Assembly: GCF_001620055.1 (NCBI RefSeq) | Contig: NZ_LQGY01000040.1 | Coordinates: 1 to 64,000 of the forward strand | Source of the DNA: Agromyces sp. NDB4Y10 | GTDB taxonomy: Bacteria > Actinomycetota > Actinomycetes > Actinomycetales > Microbacteriaceae | Direction of reading: 5' to 3' | Length of the DNA stretch: 64,000 bases | Shown: positions 24,717-34,965 of the stretch, piece by piece | Numbering within the stretch: the first letter of the stretch is position 1 | Layout of the letters: each line of letters begins with the position of its first letter | Made by a program: the position numbers and the translations under genes | Notes under the pieces: model-generated | Seen by the model: the letters and a program-made list of their open reading frames with translations, nothing else | The model's database searches: none | Told to the model about the DNA's origin: nothing

Positions 24717-26275
24717 TCGGGGAGGCAGACGGTGTAGAGGCCGCTCTGCAGCCGGATGTCGCACCGGGGCGGCGGCTCGCCGAACCAGATGCGGGGCAGG
24801 TCGGCGGTGACGTCGACGGCGTCGGTGAGCCCCACTCGGGCGCCGGCGAGCACGCCGACGCTCACGGCCGGACCCCACACGGTCGCGACGCGGTCGTAGC
24901 CGAGTTCGGCGATGTTACTCGCGGCGGCGCGCTGGTCGGCGAGGGTCTCCCCTGTCGGTCGCGACTGCGTGCCGACGCCGGCGACGCGGCCGCCGATCGA
25001 CCACGCGAGCACCACGACGGCGATGACGGATGCCGCGGCGGCGGCGATCCGCGCGGGGCGGACCCGCCGTGGGGCGGCCTCGTCGGGGGCCGAACGGTCG
25101 CGCGTGCCGAGCAGCACCCGGACCGCGGGCACGACGGCGGCCGCGAGCACCGGGAGGAACGCCAGGACCGCGGGGGCCGGATGCCGCACCCAGGCGGGGG
25201 TGTGCCGGGAGACGAGCCACCAGGCGAGGAACGTCGCGAGCGCGAGCCCCGCGGCGAGCACGATCGTGGTGTACTCGGCGGCGGGCTGCGGCATCCGCCT
25301 GCGGGCGCGCACGATGACCACGGCGCCGGCGACGACCGCGACGACGCCCAGGAAGGCGACGAGCAGGGCGGGCAGGTTCCAGGAGCCGGCGAGGGTCGCG
25401 AGCTTGTCGAGCGGCGACGTGGCGTACCCCTGCTGGCCGCCGGATCGGAGGAACCAGCTGAACTCGCGCAGCAGTTGCCAGTACGCGGCCGGGCCGAGCG
25501 CGACCAGCTTGCCGAGCTCGAACAGCACGGTGGGGACGACGGCCGCGCCGGCGGCGGCGAGCACCCGCGGAATGGTGCGGCGCAGGCGCGCCCCCCACGG
25601 CCCGGGCGCGTCGAGCAGCACGGCGAGCGCGAACGCGGGCGCGGCGAGCAGGGCGATGAACTTCACCTGGATCGCGAGGCCCAGGAGGAGCCCGGCCAAC
25701 CAGGGGCGGCGGTGCACGAACAGCAGGGCGGCGGCGAGGAACGCGGCCGCGGTGACCTCGCCGAGGATGTCGGCAGGTGTCTGGATGGGCGAGGGCATCG
25801 CCCCGGTCTCGAACGCGAGCGGCACGGCGACCGCGACGAGCGCCGCCCAGCGACCGCCGAGGCGGTGCCCGACGAGCGCGAGCACGGCGAGGAGCCCGGC
25901 GTAGCCGAGGGTGGCGACGGCGCGGCCCGCGAGGACCGGGTCGACACCGAGCGCGACGAGCCCGGCGATGGGCAGGAGCATGACGGGCCCGGTGGAGATG
26001 CGCACGTCGAACGGGGCGAGTTCGCTGCCCGAGAGGGTGCCGTCGCTGGTGTACCCGAGTCCCTGCACGAGGTTGATGGGCACGGTGAGGTTGAAGGCCT
26101 CGTCCTCCCAGAGCCGTACGGTCCCGATGCCGTTCGCGAGCACGACGACGTTCGCCGCGGCGAGGAGGCCCACGGCGAGCCAGAAGGCGATGTCGACGGC
26201 GAGGCGGCGTCCGCCGGCGACGCGCCCGCCGCGGCCGCCGCGGCCGACGTCGGTCCCGGCGGGCGCCGCCGTCAT
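24713..26275 (-). CDS. GT39-like polyprenyl-phosphate-dependent glycosyltransferase
   Basis: 520 residues with about eleven membrane helices. The first external loop contains NGIGTVRLWEDEAFN, the acidic (D/E-x-D/E-like) motif used as catalytic base in GT-C enzymes. Repeated helices and basic loops (VRARRRM, LGTRDRSAPDEAAPRR) follow, and a C-terminal extracellular portion ends PPRCDIRLQSGLYTVCLPE with two Cys. It is translated after the GT2 gene (4-bp overlap): a GT2 making a polyprenyl-phosphate sugar feeding a GT-C enzyme is a common pairing. Acceptor unknown. Confidence 0.75.
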   Translation of the reverse strand: MTAAPAGTDVGRGGRGGRVAGGRRLAVDIAFWLAVGLLAAANVVVLANGIGTVRLWEDEAFNLTVPINLVQGLGYTSDGTLSGSELAPFDVRISTGPVMLLPIAGLVALGVDPVLAGRAVATLGYAGLLAVLALVGHRLGGRWAALVAVAVPLAFETGAMPSPIQTPADILGEVTAAAFLAAALLFVHRRPWLAGLLLGLAIQVKFIALLAAPAFALAVLLDAPGPWGARLRRTIPRVLAAAGAAVVPTVLFELGKLVALGPAAYWQLLREFSWFLRSGGQQGYATSPLDKLATLAGSWNLPALLVAFLGVVAVVAGAVVIVRARRRMPQPAAEYTTIVLAAGLALATFLAWWLVSRHTPAWVRHPAPAVLAFLPVLAAAVVPAVRVLLGTRDRSAPDEAAPRRVRPARIAAAAASVIAVVVLAWSIGGRVAGVGTQSRPTGETLADQRAAASNIAELGYDRVATVWGPAVSVGVLAGARVGLTDAVDVTADLPRIWFGEPPPRCDIRLQSGLYTVCLPE

Positions 26276-27036
26276 CCGGCCGCCCGGGGACGCAGGGAGA
26301 CCCGCCACAGCTCGGCGGCGGCGTCGCGGGCGAACCGGCGCAGCCGCTTCGGCGGCAGCAGCGGCGGCCGGTCGACGCCCCACATCGTCCCCGTCGGGTT
26401 GGAGCCGCGGCGCGGCAGGCTCGCGACCTCGAGGTAGCGCACCCGGAACCCGCGGCGAGCCTCGGCGAGCGAGAAGTGCACGTGCGGCACGAGCGCATCG
26501 TCGGGCACGAGCTCGAGCAGCTCGGCGAGCGGCCCCGGGCGGTAGACGCGGAGGGGCGTGTTCACGTCGGGCACGCGGCGGCCGGCGGCGAAGCCGACGA
26601 CCACGCCGACGATGCCGGTGAGCACGCGGCGGAACCACGGGTCCTCGCGGCCGCGGCGGACGCCGTGGACGACGTCGGCGCGCGTGGCGACCGCGGCGCG
26701 CACGGCGCGGGCCAGGTCGATCCCGTGGAACTGCCCGTCGCCGTCGACGTGCACGATCAGGTCGGGGTGGAGCGCGAGTCCGGCGCGGTAGGCGGCGAGG
26801 GCGGTGGGACCGTGTCCGCGGTTCGCCTCGGCCTCGATCACGGTGAGGCCCGGGAGGTCGGCGGCGAGTTCGCGCAGCACCGGCACCGTGGCATCCGTCG
26901 ACCGGTCGTCGACCACGACGAGGTCGAGTCGGCCCGCCAACGGTGACAGGGCCGCATGGAGTTCACGCAGGAACTCCGGCAGACCCTCCGCCTCGTTGTA
27001 GGCGGGCATCACGACGGCGAGATGGTCCAGGTCCAC
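26272..27036 (-). CDS. GT2 family glycosyltransferase (polyprenyl-phosphate sugar synthase type)
   Basis: 254 residues with the GT-A fold: VVMPAYNEAEGLPEFL, LVVVDDRSTDAT, ANRGHGPTALAAYRAG and the metal-binding IVHVDGDGQFHG, as in dolichyl-phosphate mannose synthase-like enzymes. No C-terminal membrane helices are present, although one short hydrophobic stretch occurs (VLTGIVGVVVGFAAG). Starts with GTG 27036 behind GGGGAGG. First gene of a three-gene operon with the GT39-like and acyltransferase-like proteins. Confidence 0.88.
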   Translation of the reverse strand: MDLDHLAVVMPAYNEAEGLPEFLRELHAALSPLAGRLDLVVVDDRSTDATVPVLRELAADLPGLTVIEAEANRGHGPTALAAYRAGLALHPDLIVHVDGDGQFHGIDLARAVRAAVATRADVVHGVRRGREDPWFRRVLTGIVGVVVGFAAGRRVPDVNTPLRVYRPGPLAELLELVPDDALVPHVHFSLAEARRGFRVRYLEVASLPRRGSNPTGTMWGVDRPPLLPPKRLRRFARDAAAELWRVSLRPRAAG

Positions 27037-27086
27037 GCGGCCTCCCCTGCGGCTGGGCTGCGCGGAAGGGGCGCAGGCTCGTGGAG

Positions 27087-27092
27087 TAGCGT
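27087..27092 (+). promoter_or_regulatory. -10 box for gtrA-like gene
   Basis: TAGCGT followed by 7 nt and the GTG at 27100, another leaderless arrangement. Confidence 0.4.
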
Positions 27093-27099
27093 AGTCGAG

Positions 27100-27576
27100 G
27101 TGTCCCAGCATGCTCGATGGCGTCGTCTCGCCGGTCTCGGCGCACGCTTCCTGACGGTCGGCGCGGTGAGCACCCTCATCGAGATCGTCGTGTTCAACCT
27201 GCTGTACCTGGTGGCTGGGGTCGACGTGGTGACGTCGAAGGTCGTCGCGTCGCTGGTCGCCCTCGTGAACGCGTACCTCGGCAACCGCGAGTGGACCTTC
27301 CGCGACCGCGGCGGCCACACCCGCACGGTCGAGATCGTCCTGTTCGTGGTGGTGAACGCGGTGTGCACGGCGCTCGGCGCGCTCATCGTGTGGGGCGGTG
27401 TGATCGTCGCCTCCGAGCTGCTCGGCCGCGAGGCGGGCCCGTTCGCCGTCAACCTCGTGAACCTCGGCAGCATCGTCGTGGTGGTCGTGGTGCGGTTCCT
27501 GCTGTACCACTACGTCGTCTTCCGCGGGGTGCGGCGCCCGCGGGCCGAGCGCGTCGAACGGCTCGACGCCCGCTGA
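27100..27576 (+). CDS. GtrA family membrane protein
   Basis: 158 residues with four membrane helices (FLTVGAVSTLIEIVVFNLLYL, VASLVALVNAYLGNREWTF, IVLFVVVNAVCTALGALIVW, NLVNLGSIVVVVVVRFLLYHYVVF). The N-R-x-W-T-F element is diagnostic for GtrA, which helps move polyprenyl-linked sugars across the membrane or anchors glycosyltransferases. It is divergent from the GT2 gene with a short shared upstream region, which supports a joint function. Confidence 0.9.
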   Translation: MSQHARWRRLAGLGARFLTVGAVSTLIEIVVFNLLYLVAGVDVVTSKVVASLVALVNAYLGNREWTFRDRGGHTRTVEIVLFVVVNAVCTALGALIVWGGVIVASELLGREAGPFAVNLVNLGSIVVVVVVRFLLYHYVVFRGVRRPRAERVERLDAR

Positions 27577-27609
27577 CGGCGGCGTCATCCTCCCGAAACG
27601 GATGCCGCC

Positions 27610-27615
27610 TAGGCT
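27610..27615 (+). promoter_or_regulatory. -10 box for vanZ-like gene
   Basis: TAGGCT followed by 6 nt and the ATG at 27622: a leaderless start. Confidence 0.4.
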
Positions 27616-27621
27616 GAGCCG

Positions 27622-28125
27622 ATGACGTCCGAGGCGAGTCTGCGCAGGCCCGCCTCGATCCTGCTCGCGATGCACCTCGTGGCCCTCGCGGTGATCGGCG
27701 GGTTTCCGACCCCGGTCGATCGAGGTGCGAGTCCGTTCATCGGCTGGTTCGTGCGCTCGGTGCAGGCGGCGGGTGCGCCGTGGTTCTCGTACGACTGGGT
27801 CGAGTTCTCGGCGAACGTGGCGCTGTTCGTGCCGCTCGGCGTGCTCGGGGTGATGGTCGTGGGGCGTCGCCGCTGGTGGCTGGCGGTGGCGGGCGGCGTG
27901 GCGACGAGCGTGGTGATCGAGGCCGCGCAGTGGATGCTGCTTCCCGAACGCTTCCCGACGCCGTGGGACGTGGTTGCGAATACGCTCGGCGCCGCCGTGG
28001 GCGCGGCACTGGGGTACGTGGTGCTGGCGCTGCGGGCGGCCGGCGCGCGGACCGGCCGGTTCGGGGCGAGCCCCGACCGGCCGGTGCCGGAGCAGCCCGG
28101 TCAGGGGCGCCCGAGCCCGTGGTAG
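27622..28125 (+). CDS. VanZ family membrane protein
   Basis: 167 residues with four membrane helices and the VanZ-type pattern SYDWVEFSANVALFVPLGVL, VIEAAQWMLLPERFPTPWDVVANTLGAAVGAALGY (the acidic and Asn residues in helices 2 and 4 are typical). A charged tail of 30 residues follows. VanZ-like proteins occur near cell-envelope loci; the general function is not known. The end overlaps the end of the convergent ugd gene by 25 bp. Confidence 0.85.
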   Translation: MTSEASLRRPASILLAMHLVALAVIGGFPTPVDRGASPFIGWFVRSVQAAGAPWFSYDWVEFSANVALFVPLGVLGVMVVGRRRWWLAVAGGVATSVVIEAAQWMLLPERFPTPWDVVANTLGAAVGAALGYVVLALRAAGARTGRFGASPDRPVPEQPGQGRPSPW

Positions 28126-29402
28126 CGCCATCCGGCCGCTCGCCAGGCTGCCGCGTCGAGCACGTTGCGCCCGTCGATGAGCACCGGGGCGTCGACGAGC
28201 TCGGCGGTGGCCGCCGGGTCGAGGTTGCGGTACTCGCGCCATTCGGTGACGAGCACGACGAGCTCGGCGCCGCGCAGCGCCTCGGTGGTGTCGTCGACGT
28301 AGTCGAGCTGCGGATGCCGCAGCCGGGCGTTCTCGATGCCCTCGGGGTCGGTCGCCACGACGTGCGCACCGAGGCCCTTGAGCTGCACGGCCACGTCGAG
28401 CGCCGGTGAGTCGCGCACGTCGTCGGACTCGGGCTTGAACGTGACGCCGAGCACGGCGATGCGCCGCTGGTTGACGGTGCCGCCGAGCAGCTCGTGGGCG
28501 AGGTCGACGACCCGCTGACGACGCCGCAGGTTGATCGCGTCGACCTCGCGGAGGAATGCGACGGATTCGGCGAGGCCGAGCTCTTCGGCGCGTGCGGTGA
28601 ACGCGCGGATGTCCTTGGGGAGGCATCCGCCGCCGAAGCCGACGCCGGCGTTGAGGAACCGTCGGCCGATGCGGGCGTCGTGGCCGAGCGCGTCGGCCAG
28701 CTGCGTGACATCCGCGCCGGTGACCTCGGCGATCTCGGCCATGGCGTTGATGAAGCTGATCTTCGTGGCGAGGAACGCGTTGGCGGCGACCTTCACGAGC
28801 TCGGACGTGGCGTAGTCGGTGACCACGCGGGGCGTGCCGGCGGTGATGGCCGTGCGGTAGACGTCGTCGAGCACGGATGCCGCGCGCTCGTCGGCCACGC
28901 CGTACACGAGCCGGTCGGGCTCGATGGTGTCCTTCACGGCGTAGCCCTCGCGGAGGAACTCGGGGTTCCAGGCGAGGCTCGCGTGCGGGGCCGCCTCGAC
29001 GAGGCGATCGGCGAGACGGGCCGCGGTGCCGACCGGCACGGTGGACTTGCCGACGACGAGCGAGCCCTCCCGGAGGTGCGGGATGAGCGCCTCGAACGCC
29101 GCGTCGACGAACGTGAGGTCGGCGGCGTCGCGACCGTGCGCCTGCGGCGTGCCGACGGCGATGAAGTGCACCTCGGCGTCCGCGGCATCCGCGATGTCGG
29201 TGCTGAACCGCAGGCGGCCGCTGTCGGTCGCGGACCGGAGGATCTCGGGCAGGCCCGGTTCGAAGAACGGGGGCCGTGCCGCGGACAGGTCGGCGATCTT
29301 GCGCTCGTCGACGTCGATGCCGACGACGTCGTGGCCGAGTTCGGCCATCGCGGAGGCGTGCACGGCCCCGAGGTAGCCGCATCCGATGACGGAGATCCTC
29401 AT
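28101..29402 (-). CDS. ugd: UDP-glucose 6-dehydrogenase
   Basis: Oxidises UDP-glucose twice to UDP-glucuronate with NAD. 433 residues: the N-terminal Rossmann motif VIGCGYLGAVHA, VGTPQAH, STVPVGTA, NPEFLREGYA, the substrate-binding TSELVKVAANAFLATKISF, the catalytic cysteine in GFGGGCLPKD and the C-terminal GVTFKPESDDVRDSPA. It lies 52 bp downstream of galU, so the two enzymes convert glucose-1-phosphate to UDP-glucuronate for surface polysaccharides. The other family members (GDP-mannose or UDP-ManNAc dehydrogenases) are less likely given galU. Confidence 0.93.
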   Translation of the reverse strand: MRISVIGCGYLGAVHASAMAELGHDVVGIDVDERKIADLSAARPPFFEPGLPEILRSATDSGRLRFSTDIADAADAEVHFIAVGTPQAHGRDAADLTFVDAAFEALIPHLREGSLVVGKSTVPVGTAARLADRLVEAAPHASLAWNPEFLREGYAVKDTIEPDRLVYGVADERAASVLDDVYRTAITAGTPRVVTDYATSELVKVAANAFLATKISFINAMAEIAEVTGADVTQLADALGHDARIGRRFLNAGVGFGGGCLPKDIRAFTARAEELGLAESVAFLREVDAINLRRRQRVVDLAHELLGGTVNQRRIAVLGVTFKPESDDVRDSPALDVAVQLKGLGAHVVATDPEGIENARLRHPQLDYVDDTTEALRGAELVVLVTEWREYRNLDPAATAELVDAPVLIDGRNVLDAAAWRAAGWRYHGLGRP

Positions 29403-29454
29403 GCGACGCGTCCTTCCGGGTTGGGGTCGAGCTGGTTCCGGAGCACGGCGACGG

Positions 29455-30336
<882 letters not shown>

Positions 30337-30431
30337 GTGTTCGGTGATTCCCCCGGGTGGTGCAGCGGGTCGTCCGCTGCGGATCGTCTTGACTGCACGC
30401 CGGATCGACCGGTCATGCGCGCGCAGACCTT

Positions 30432-30467
30432 CGAAGGGCCCGCATCCTCTCGGATGCGGGCCCTTCG
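30432..30467. terminator. Terminator after the LAXTG protein gene
   Basis: 16-bp perfect arms CGAAGGGCCCGCATCC and complement around TCTC, 32 bp beyond the stop of the minus-strand surface-protein gene and upstream of galU. Confidence 0.75.
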
Positions 30468-30498
30468 TCGGGTCACACGCGGTTCGCGGTGCCCGTGA

Positions 30499-31011
30499 TC
30501 AGGCGTTCGAACGACCGCGGCGAACCGTGGTCATCACGGCGATCAGCGCAGCGCCCAGGGCGAGCGCGCCACCGCCGATCCAGAGCGCGAGCACCGGCAG
30601 GTCGAATCCGGTGCTGGCGAGGTCGTCGCCCGAACCGGAGCCGCCGCCGGCGGTGTCGGCCGGGGCGATCGTCAGCGTCGCGGTGGCGACGGACTGCCCG
30701 GCGGTGACCGTGATGGTGTAGGTGCCCGGCTGCGTGGCCGAGGCCTGGTAGGTCACCGAACCCGACGCGTCGGTCGGCTTCGAGGCCGTGGCGGCCTTGA
30801 GGACGGCGAGCGTGACGGCGTCGGGCGCCGTGGCGGTCGACGGCGTGTTGGCCGGCAGACCGGTGAACGTGAGGCTCACGGCCTCACCCGGAGCGGCCGT
30901 CACGGACGGCCCCTGACCGGTGTAGCCGGCCTCGCCTGCCTGAGCGGCAGCGGGCACGGCGATGGCGGCGAGCACCGCGAGGGCCGCGGTGGCGATGGCC
31001 TTGCGAATCAT
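30499..31011 (-). CDS. LAXTG-anchored secreted protein
   Basis: 170 residues: a Sec signal peptide (MIRKAIATAALAVLAAIAVPAAAQAG), a beta-rich domain of about 95 residues resembling an immunoglobulin-like fold (VSLTFTGLPANTP, GSVTYQASATQPGTYTITVTAG), a Gly/Ser linker, then the sorting signal LASTG, a hydrophobic helix and the basic end RRGRSNA. LAXTG is the pattern recognised by class E sortases of high-G+C actinobacteria, so the protein is probably attached covalently to the wall. No sortase lies in this window. GAGGGGG precedes the ATG. A -10 box TATGGT overlaps the end of the DUF4012 gene. Confidence 0.85.
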   Translation of the reverse strand: MIRKAIATAALAVLAAIAVPAAAQAGEAGYTGQGPSVTAAPGEAVSLTFTGLPANTPSTATAPDAVTLAVLKAATASKPTDASGSVTYQASATQPGTYTITVTAGQSVATATLTIAPADTAGGGSGSGDDLASTGFDLPVLALWIGGGALALGAALIAVMTTVRRGRSNA

Positions 31012-31105
31012 GTGTAGGGTCCCCCTCTGATTTGCGATTCGGCGATTTGCCTGTTTACCAGCGGCAAACGAACGTGCCGCCTCCCTCCCCGATGACGGCA
31101 CCTAC

Positions 31106-32953
31106 TCACCATAGGGCGTCCTCACAGGAAAGCGCTAGTTCCCCCGTTTCGATGACGTGAATCGTAGGTGTCGATTCGATAACGGTGTCCCCCTTTCCGG
31201 GGACCTCGGCGAGGAAGCCGAACCTGAAGGTTCGGCTCTCCCCCGGGGAAAGTTCGACATCGACGCCACTCAGCGTGTACCCCGAATCGACGGTGGGATG
31301 ATACGGAATACGCTCTCCGCTTGAGGAGACGCCCAAGTTGTACGATCCCGGCGGACCGTAGACGTGCACCGACGTGCGGATGTTGCCTGGTGCGACACCG
31401 AACGCACCGCCTCCCGTCACGTACGCGGGAAGCGCGGTGGCCGCATCCGGCGGGGCCGTGTTGGTCAGCGTGACCTCCACGGCGGCGTTGCGACGGCCGT
31501 CCTGCCGACAGGTGACGCTCCCCGCGGCGAGCTGCACGTCGAGGTGCGCGTCCATCTTCGAGCCGGTCATGTCGTTGAGGTAGACGCCGAGCGTCATCCG
31601 GTCGTCGGTCGACGTCGGGCGCAGCCCGGCGAGCGTGGTCTGCTCGAGCACCGCCTGCTCGTCGGGCACCGCCGACCAGATGAGCACGCGACGCTCGGAC
31701 CCGGCCCGGGCGAGCGCGGTGATGAGCGCCCCGGGATCGGCGCCCTGCTTGACGGCATCCATCACCGAGACGGTGGCGGCGGCGAAGAACAGGTCCTGTT
31801 CCGCGGGGTCGGGGTACCGCGCGTACACGTCGGAGAGCAGGAGGCGCACCGCGTTGTCGGCGTCGAGCACGTCGCCGGTCGGCAGCGTGATCGGTCCGGT
31901 CGCGCGCAGCAGGTAGCTCAGCGTCACGGGGTCGAGTGCGACCACGGCCGACGGCGTCTGCCCGGTCTCGCGCTTCCACATCTCGGAGGCGATGGTCGCC
32001 GCCATGGGGAAGTCGGGGGTGAACGTCACGTTCTGGATGTACCGGGCGGTGTTGTCGCCCCAGAGGGCACGGGTGTCGGTCGGCAGTTCGACGACGGGCG
32101 GATCGTAGCGCGGGAAGTCCTGCGAGGAGCGCTGCGCGACGAGGTCGAAGCCGCCGCCCTCGGTGCGGACGACGGCGAGCGCGCCGGGGATGCCACCCAG
32201 CGAGCGCAGCTCGGCGTTGTTCTGGAACAGCAGCAGGATGTCGCGCTGGCCCTCTGCGCCGAGGAGCGCCGGCCCCAGGGTTAGCGCACGCGACAGGGCG
32301 TCGAGCGACTGGTCCGTCTCGGTGAGCAGCCCCGTGAGCTCGGCCCGCGCGTCGGCCAGCGGGCCGATCACGTCGGCGTCGGCGACGCCGGGCTGCGTCA
32401 TCGCCTCACGAGCGGCGGCCACCTCCTCCGCCGCACCCGCGACGACCGGCTGTACGTCGATGAGCGGCTGCAGCTCGATGCGTCCGCCGGCCGGGGAGAA
32501 CATCGACGGGTCGAGCCCCGCAGCCTGCTCGGCCAGTGGCACGACCGCACCCGACGCCACACGGTCGACGGATGCCGCAGCTTCACGCATCACCGTCAGG
32601 TTCGCGCCCAGAGACGGAACGAACTCGGCGACCCGCCAGACCGGGTCGCTCGTCAACTCGGCAGCGGATGCCGCGTGCTCCGCGAGTGCCTCCGCGTCGC
32701 GCTGCGCGGTCTCGAAGTCCTGTGCGACCAGCGCGGCCTTCGCCGACTCCGCCAGCGGGACAGCGCGCACCAGCTCGCCCGACGCCTGGAGCCCGCGAAC
32801 GACGACCCACACGCATGCCACCACCGCCGCGAGCGCGACGAGGAAGACGCCGAGCACGATGAACTTGGCCCGGCGCGGGCGTGATCGCTTGGGCCGTCGC
32901 CGGCGAGCCGGTGCAGCCGGTGCGCTCCGCATGAGTTTCTCGAGATCGCTCAC
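31106..32953 (-). CDS. DUF4012 domain membrane protein of the polysaccharide locus
   Basis: 615 residues. A basic cytoplasmic N-terminus (RRRRPKRSRPRRAK), one membrane helix (FIVLGVFLVALAAVVACVWVVV), then a large extracellular DUF4012 region: a helical stretch (AESAKAALVAQDFETAQRDAEALAEHAASAAEL) and the core LGPALLGAEGQRDILLLFQNNAELRSLGGIPGA. The start is GTG at 32953; MRSAPAAP is a possible alternative. DUF4012 proteins are usually coded in exopolysaccharide clusters, and this one closes the minus-strand cluster 12 bp after fcl, but their function is not established. Confidence 0.88.
   Translation of the reverse strand: MSDLEKLMRSAPAAPARRRRPKRSRPRRAKFIVLGVFLVALAAVVACVWVVVRGLQASGELVRAVPLAESAKAALVAQDFETAQRDAEALAEHAASAAELTSDPVWRVAEFVPSLGANLTVMREAAASVDRVASGAVVPLAEQAAGLDPSMFSPAGGRIELQPLIDVQPVVAGAAEEVAAAREAMTQPGVADADVIGPLADARAELTGLLTETDQSLDALSRALTLGPALLGAEGQRDILLLFQNNAELRSLGGIPGALAVVRTEGGGFDLVAQRSSQDFPRYDPPVVELPTDTRALWGDNTARYIQNVTFTPDFPMAATIASEMWKRETGQTPSAVVALDPVTLSYLLRATGPITLPTGDVLDADNAVRLLLSDVYARYPDPAEQDLFFAAATVSVMDAVKQGADPGALITALARAGSERRVLIWSAVPDEQAVLEQTTLAGLRPTSTDDRMTLGVYLNDMTGSKMDAHLDVQLAAGSVTCRQDGRRNAAVEVTLTNTAPPDAATALPAYVTGGGAFGVAPGNIRTSVHVYGPPGSYNLGVSSSGERIPYHPTVDSGYTLSGVDVELSPGESRTFRFGFLAEVPGKGDTVIESTPTIHVIETGELALSCEDALW
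31108..31126 (-). promoter_or_regulatory. Promoter with TGTGAGGAC half-site for the LAXTG gene
   Basis: On the minus strand TGTGAGGAC is followed by GCCC and TATGGT. The LAXTG gene at 57.8 kb has TGTGAGGACACC followed by TAGGCT, the same half-site at nearly the same distance from its -10 box. Confidence 0.45.
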
Positions 32954-32965
32954 TGCTTGTTGCCC

Positions 32966-33937
32966 CTACCCGCGCAGTGCGCCCGCGTGCTCTCGATACC
33001 AGTCGACCGTTGAACGAAGCCCGTCTTCGAGACTGATCCCAGCCGTCCACCCGGAGTCGGTCAGCTTGGTGACATCGAGCAGTTTCTGGGGGGTGCCGTC
33101 GGGTTTGCTCGTATCCCACTCAGTCAGACCCTCGAAGCCGATCACCGCGGCGACAGTCTCAGCGATCTCGCGGATGGTGACATCCTGACCAGTCCCCACG
33201 TTGACATGCTGCGCACCGTCGTAATGCTCCAGTAGATGAAGGCACGCGTCGGCCATGTCATCGACGTGGAGGAACTCGCGGCGCGGGGTTCCAGTGCCCC
33301 AATTCGTAACGGTGTCAGCCCCCGAAGCCGCCGCCTCGTCGTATCGCCGGATCAGAGCCGGAAGCACGTGCGACCCGGTGGGTGAGAAGTTGTCGCCGGG
33401 GCCGTAGAGATTGGTCGGCATCGCAGAGATCCACGGCAAGCCGTGCTGACGGCGGATCGACTGCACTTGAAGGATGCCCGCGATCTTCGCGATGGCGTAT
33501 GCGTCGTTTGTCGGCTCCAGGTGCCCCGTGAGCAGACTGTCCTCGGTAATCGGCTGCGGGGCGAACTTCGGATAGATGCAGGAGGAGCCCAAGAAGAGGA
33601 GCCGCTCCACGCCGACCTCGAGTGCGGCGTCCATGACATTGAGCTGGATCTGGAGATTGATGCTCAGGAAGTCATGCGGGTAGGTGCTGTTGGCGAGGAT
33701 TCCGCCCACCTTCGCTGCCGCAAGGACCGCGTATCTGGGTCGAGTCTCACGAAAGAACGCGAACACGGCACCACGGTCGGTCAGATCGAGTTCGGACGAG
33801 GTCCGCCCGACCACGTCGGTGAATCCTTCGGACCGGAGCTTCCTCGCGACGGCGGAGCCGACGAGACCACGGTGTCCTGCAACGTAGAACCTCGCATCGC
33901 GGTCAAGCGGCTGCGGGGTGTACGAGTCCCCACTCAT
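32966..33937 (-). CDS. fcl: GDP-L-fucose synthase
   Basis: A 3,5-epimerase/4-reductase that turns GDP-4-keto-6-deoxy-mannose into GDP-L-fucose. 323 residues from the ATG at 33937, which overlaps the gmd stop as ATGA. Short-chain dehydrogenase features: [33 protein letters not shown] and the catalytic Tyr/Lys in [14 protein letters not shown] and the HVDDMADA segment are typical. Follows gmd, completing the fucose branch. Confidence 0.94.
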   Translation of the reverse strand: MSGDSYTPQPLDRDARFYVAGHRGLVGSAVARKLRSEGFTDVVGRTSSELDLTDRGAVFAFFRETRPRYAVLAAAKVGGILANSTYPHDFLSINLQIQLNVMDAALEVGVERLLFLGSSCIYPKFAPQPITEDSLLTGHLEPTNDAYAIAKIAGILQVQSIRRQHGLPWISAMPTNLYGPGDNFSPTGSHVLPALIRRYDEAAASGADTVTNWGTGTPRREFLHVDDMADACLHLLEHYDGAQHVNVGTGQDVTIREIAETVAAVIGFEGLTEWDTSKPDGTPQKLLDVTKLTDSGWTAGISLEDGLRSTVDWYREHAGALRG

Positions 33938-34965
33938 GCTGCACTCTTCCATGATGAAAGCTTCACTGTGTCGATCCACGGGCGGCCCGCGTGATCGAGC
34001 GCCTCGACGTCGGCTTCAACCATGAGCTTTGCGAGTTGGAGACCATCGATGGTGGGCACCCAGCCGAGCTTCTCCCTTGCCTTCGTCGCGTCGCCGATCA
34101 GGGCGTCGACTTCAGTCGGACGAAGGTATCTTTCGTCGAACCGGACGTGGTCCCTCCACTTGAGTCCAACATGGCCGAACGAGGTCTCGAGGAAGTCTTG
34201 AACGGTGTACCCGACCCCGGTTGCCAGAACGAAGTCCTCCGGTTCGTCGACTTGCAGCATTCGCCACATCCCCTCGACGTACTCAGCCGCGTACCCCCAG
34301 TCCCGGATCGCCTCGAGGTTGCCCATATAGACGAATTCCTGGCGCCCTGCCGCGATCGCGGCGACGGCCCGGGTGATTTTCCGAGTAACAAATGTCTCGC
34401 CGCGGCGGGGAGACTCGTGATTGAAGAGGATGCCATTGACGGCGAACATGTCGTACGCCTCGCGATAGTTCTTCGTGATCCAGTAGCTGTAGAGCTTGGC
34501 AGCCGCATACGGCGACCGCGGGTAGAACGGCGTCTGCTCATCCTGAGGCGGCGGCGTCGCCCCGAAGAGCTCGCTTGAAGATGCTTGATAGAAGCGGGGG
34601 CGGATCCCTGCAAGGCGTACGGCCTCCAGGAGCCGAATCGTTCCTGTGCCCGTCGTATCAGCGGTGTGCTCCGGCTCATCGAACGAGACACGCACGTGCG
34701 ACTGGGCGGCAAGGTTGTACACCTCGTCCGGGTTGATCTCGTTGAGCAAGGTAACGAGGCGCGCCCCGTCGCTCAGATCTCCGTAGTGAAGGAAGAGCCT
34801 CGCACTCGGATCGTGAGGATCGACGTATAGGTGATCGATGCGCGATGTGTTGAACGTGGATGCACGACGGATCAGGCCGTGGACTTCGTAGCCCTTGGCG
34901 AGCAGGAGCTCTGCGAGATACGAACCGTCCTGCCCGGTGATCCCGGTTATCAGTGCCTTCTTCAA
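33934..34965 (-). CDS. gmd: GDP-mannose 4,6-dehydratase
   Basis: First step of GDP-L-fucose (or GDP-rhamnose) synthesis. 343 residues with the NADP-binding [38 protein letters not shown], the SSSELFG and [13 protein letters not shown] (Tyr/Lys) motifs and [17 protein letters not shown]. The start is an unusual TTG at 34965, supported by GAGGAG just upstream and by where the fold begins. The preceding gene ends inside it (TTGA overlap). With fcl it defines the locus as fucose-containing. A GDP-mannose pyrophosphorylase is not present in the window. Confidence 0.94.
   Translation of the reverse strand: MKKALITGITGQDGSYLAELLLAKGYEVHGLIRRASTFNTSRIDHLYVDPHDPSARLFLHYGDLSDGARLVTLLNEINPDEVYNLAAQSHVRVSFDEPEHTADTTGTGTIRLLEAVRLAGIRPRFYQASSSELFGATPPPQDEQTPFYPRSPYAAAKLYSYWITKNYREAYDMFAVNGILFNHESPRRGETFVTRKITRAVAAIAAGRQEFVYMGNLEAIRDWGYAAEYVEGMWRMLQVDEPEDFVLATGVGYTVQDFLETSFGHVGLKWRDHVRFDERYLRPTEVDALIGDATKAREKLGWVPTIDGLQLAKLMVEADVEALDHAGRPWIDTVKLSSWKSAA

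Noticed and set aside
31187-31204. The palindrome inside DUF4012 as a regulatory site
   Set aside because: It lies in coding sequence encoding VPGKGD near the C-terminus; retained only as a weak finding.
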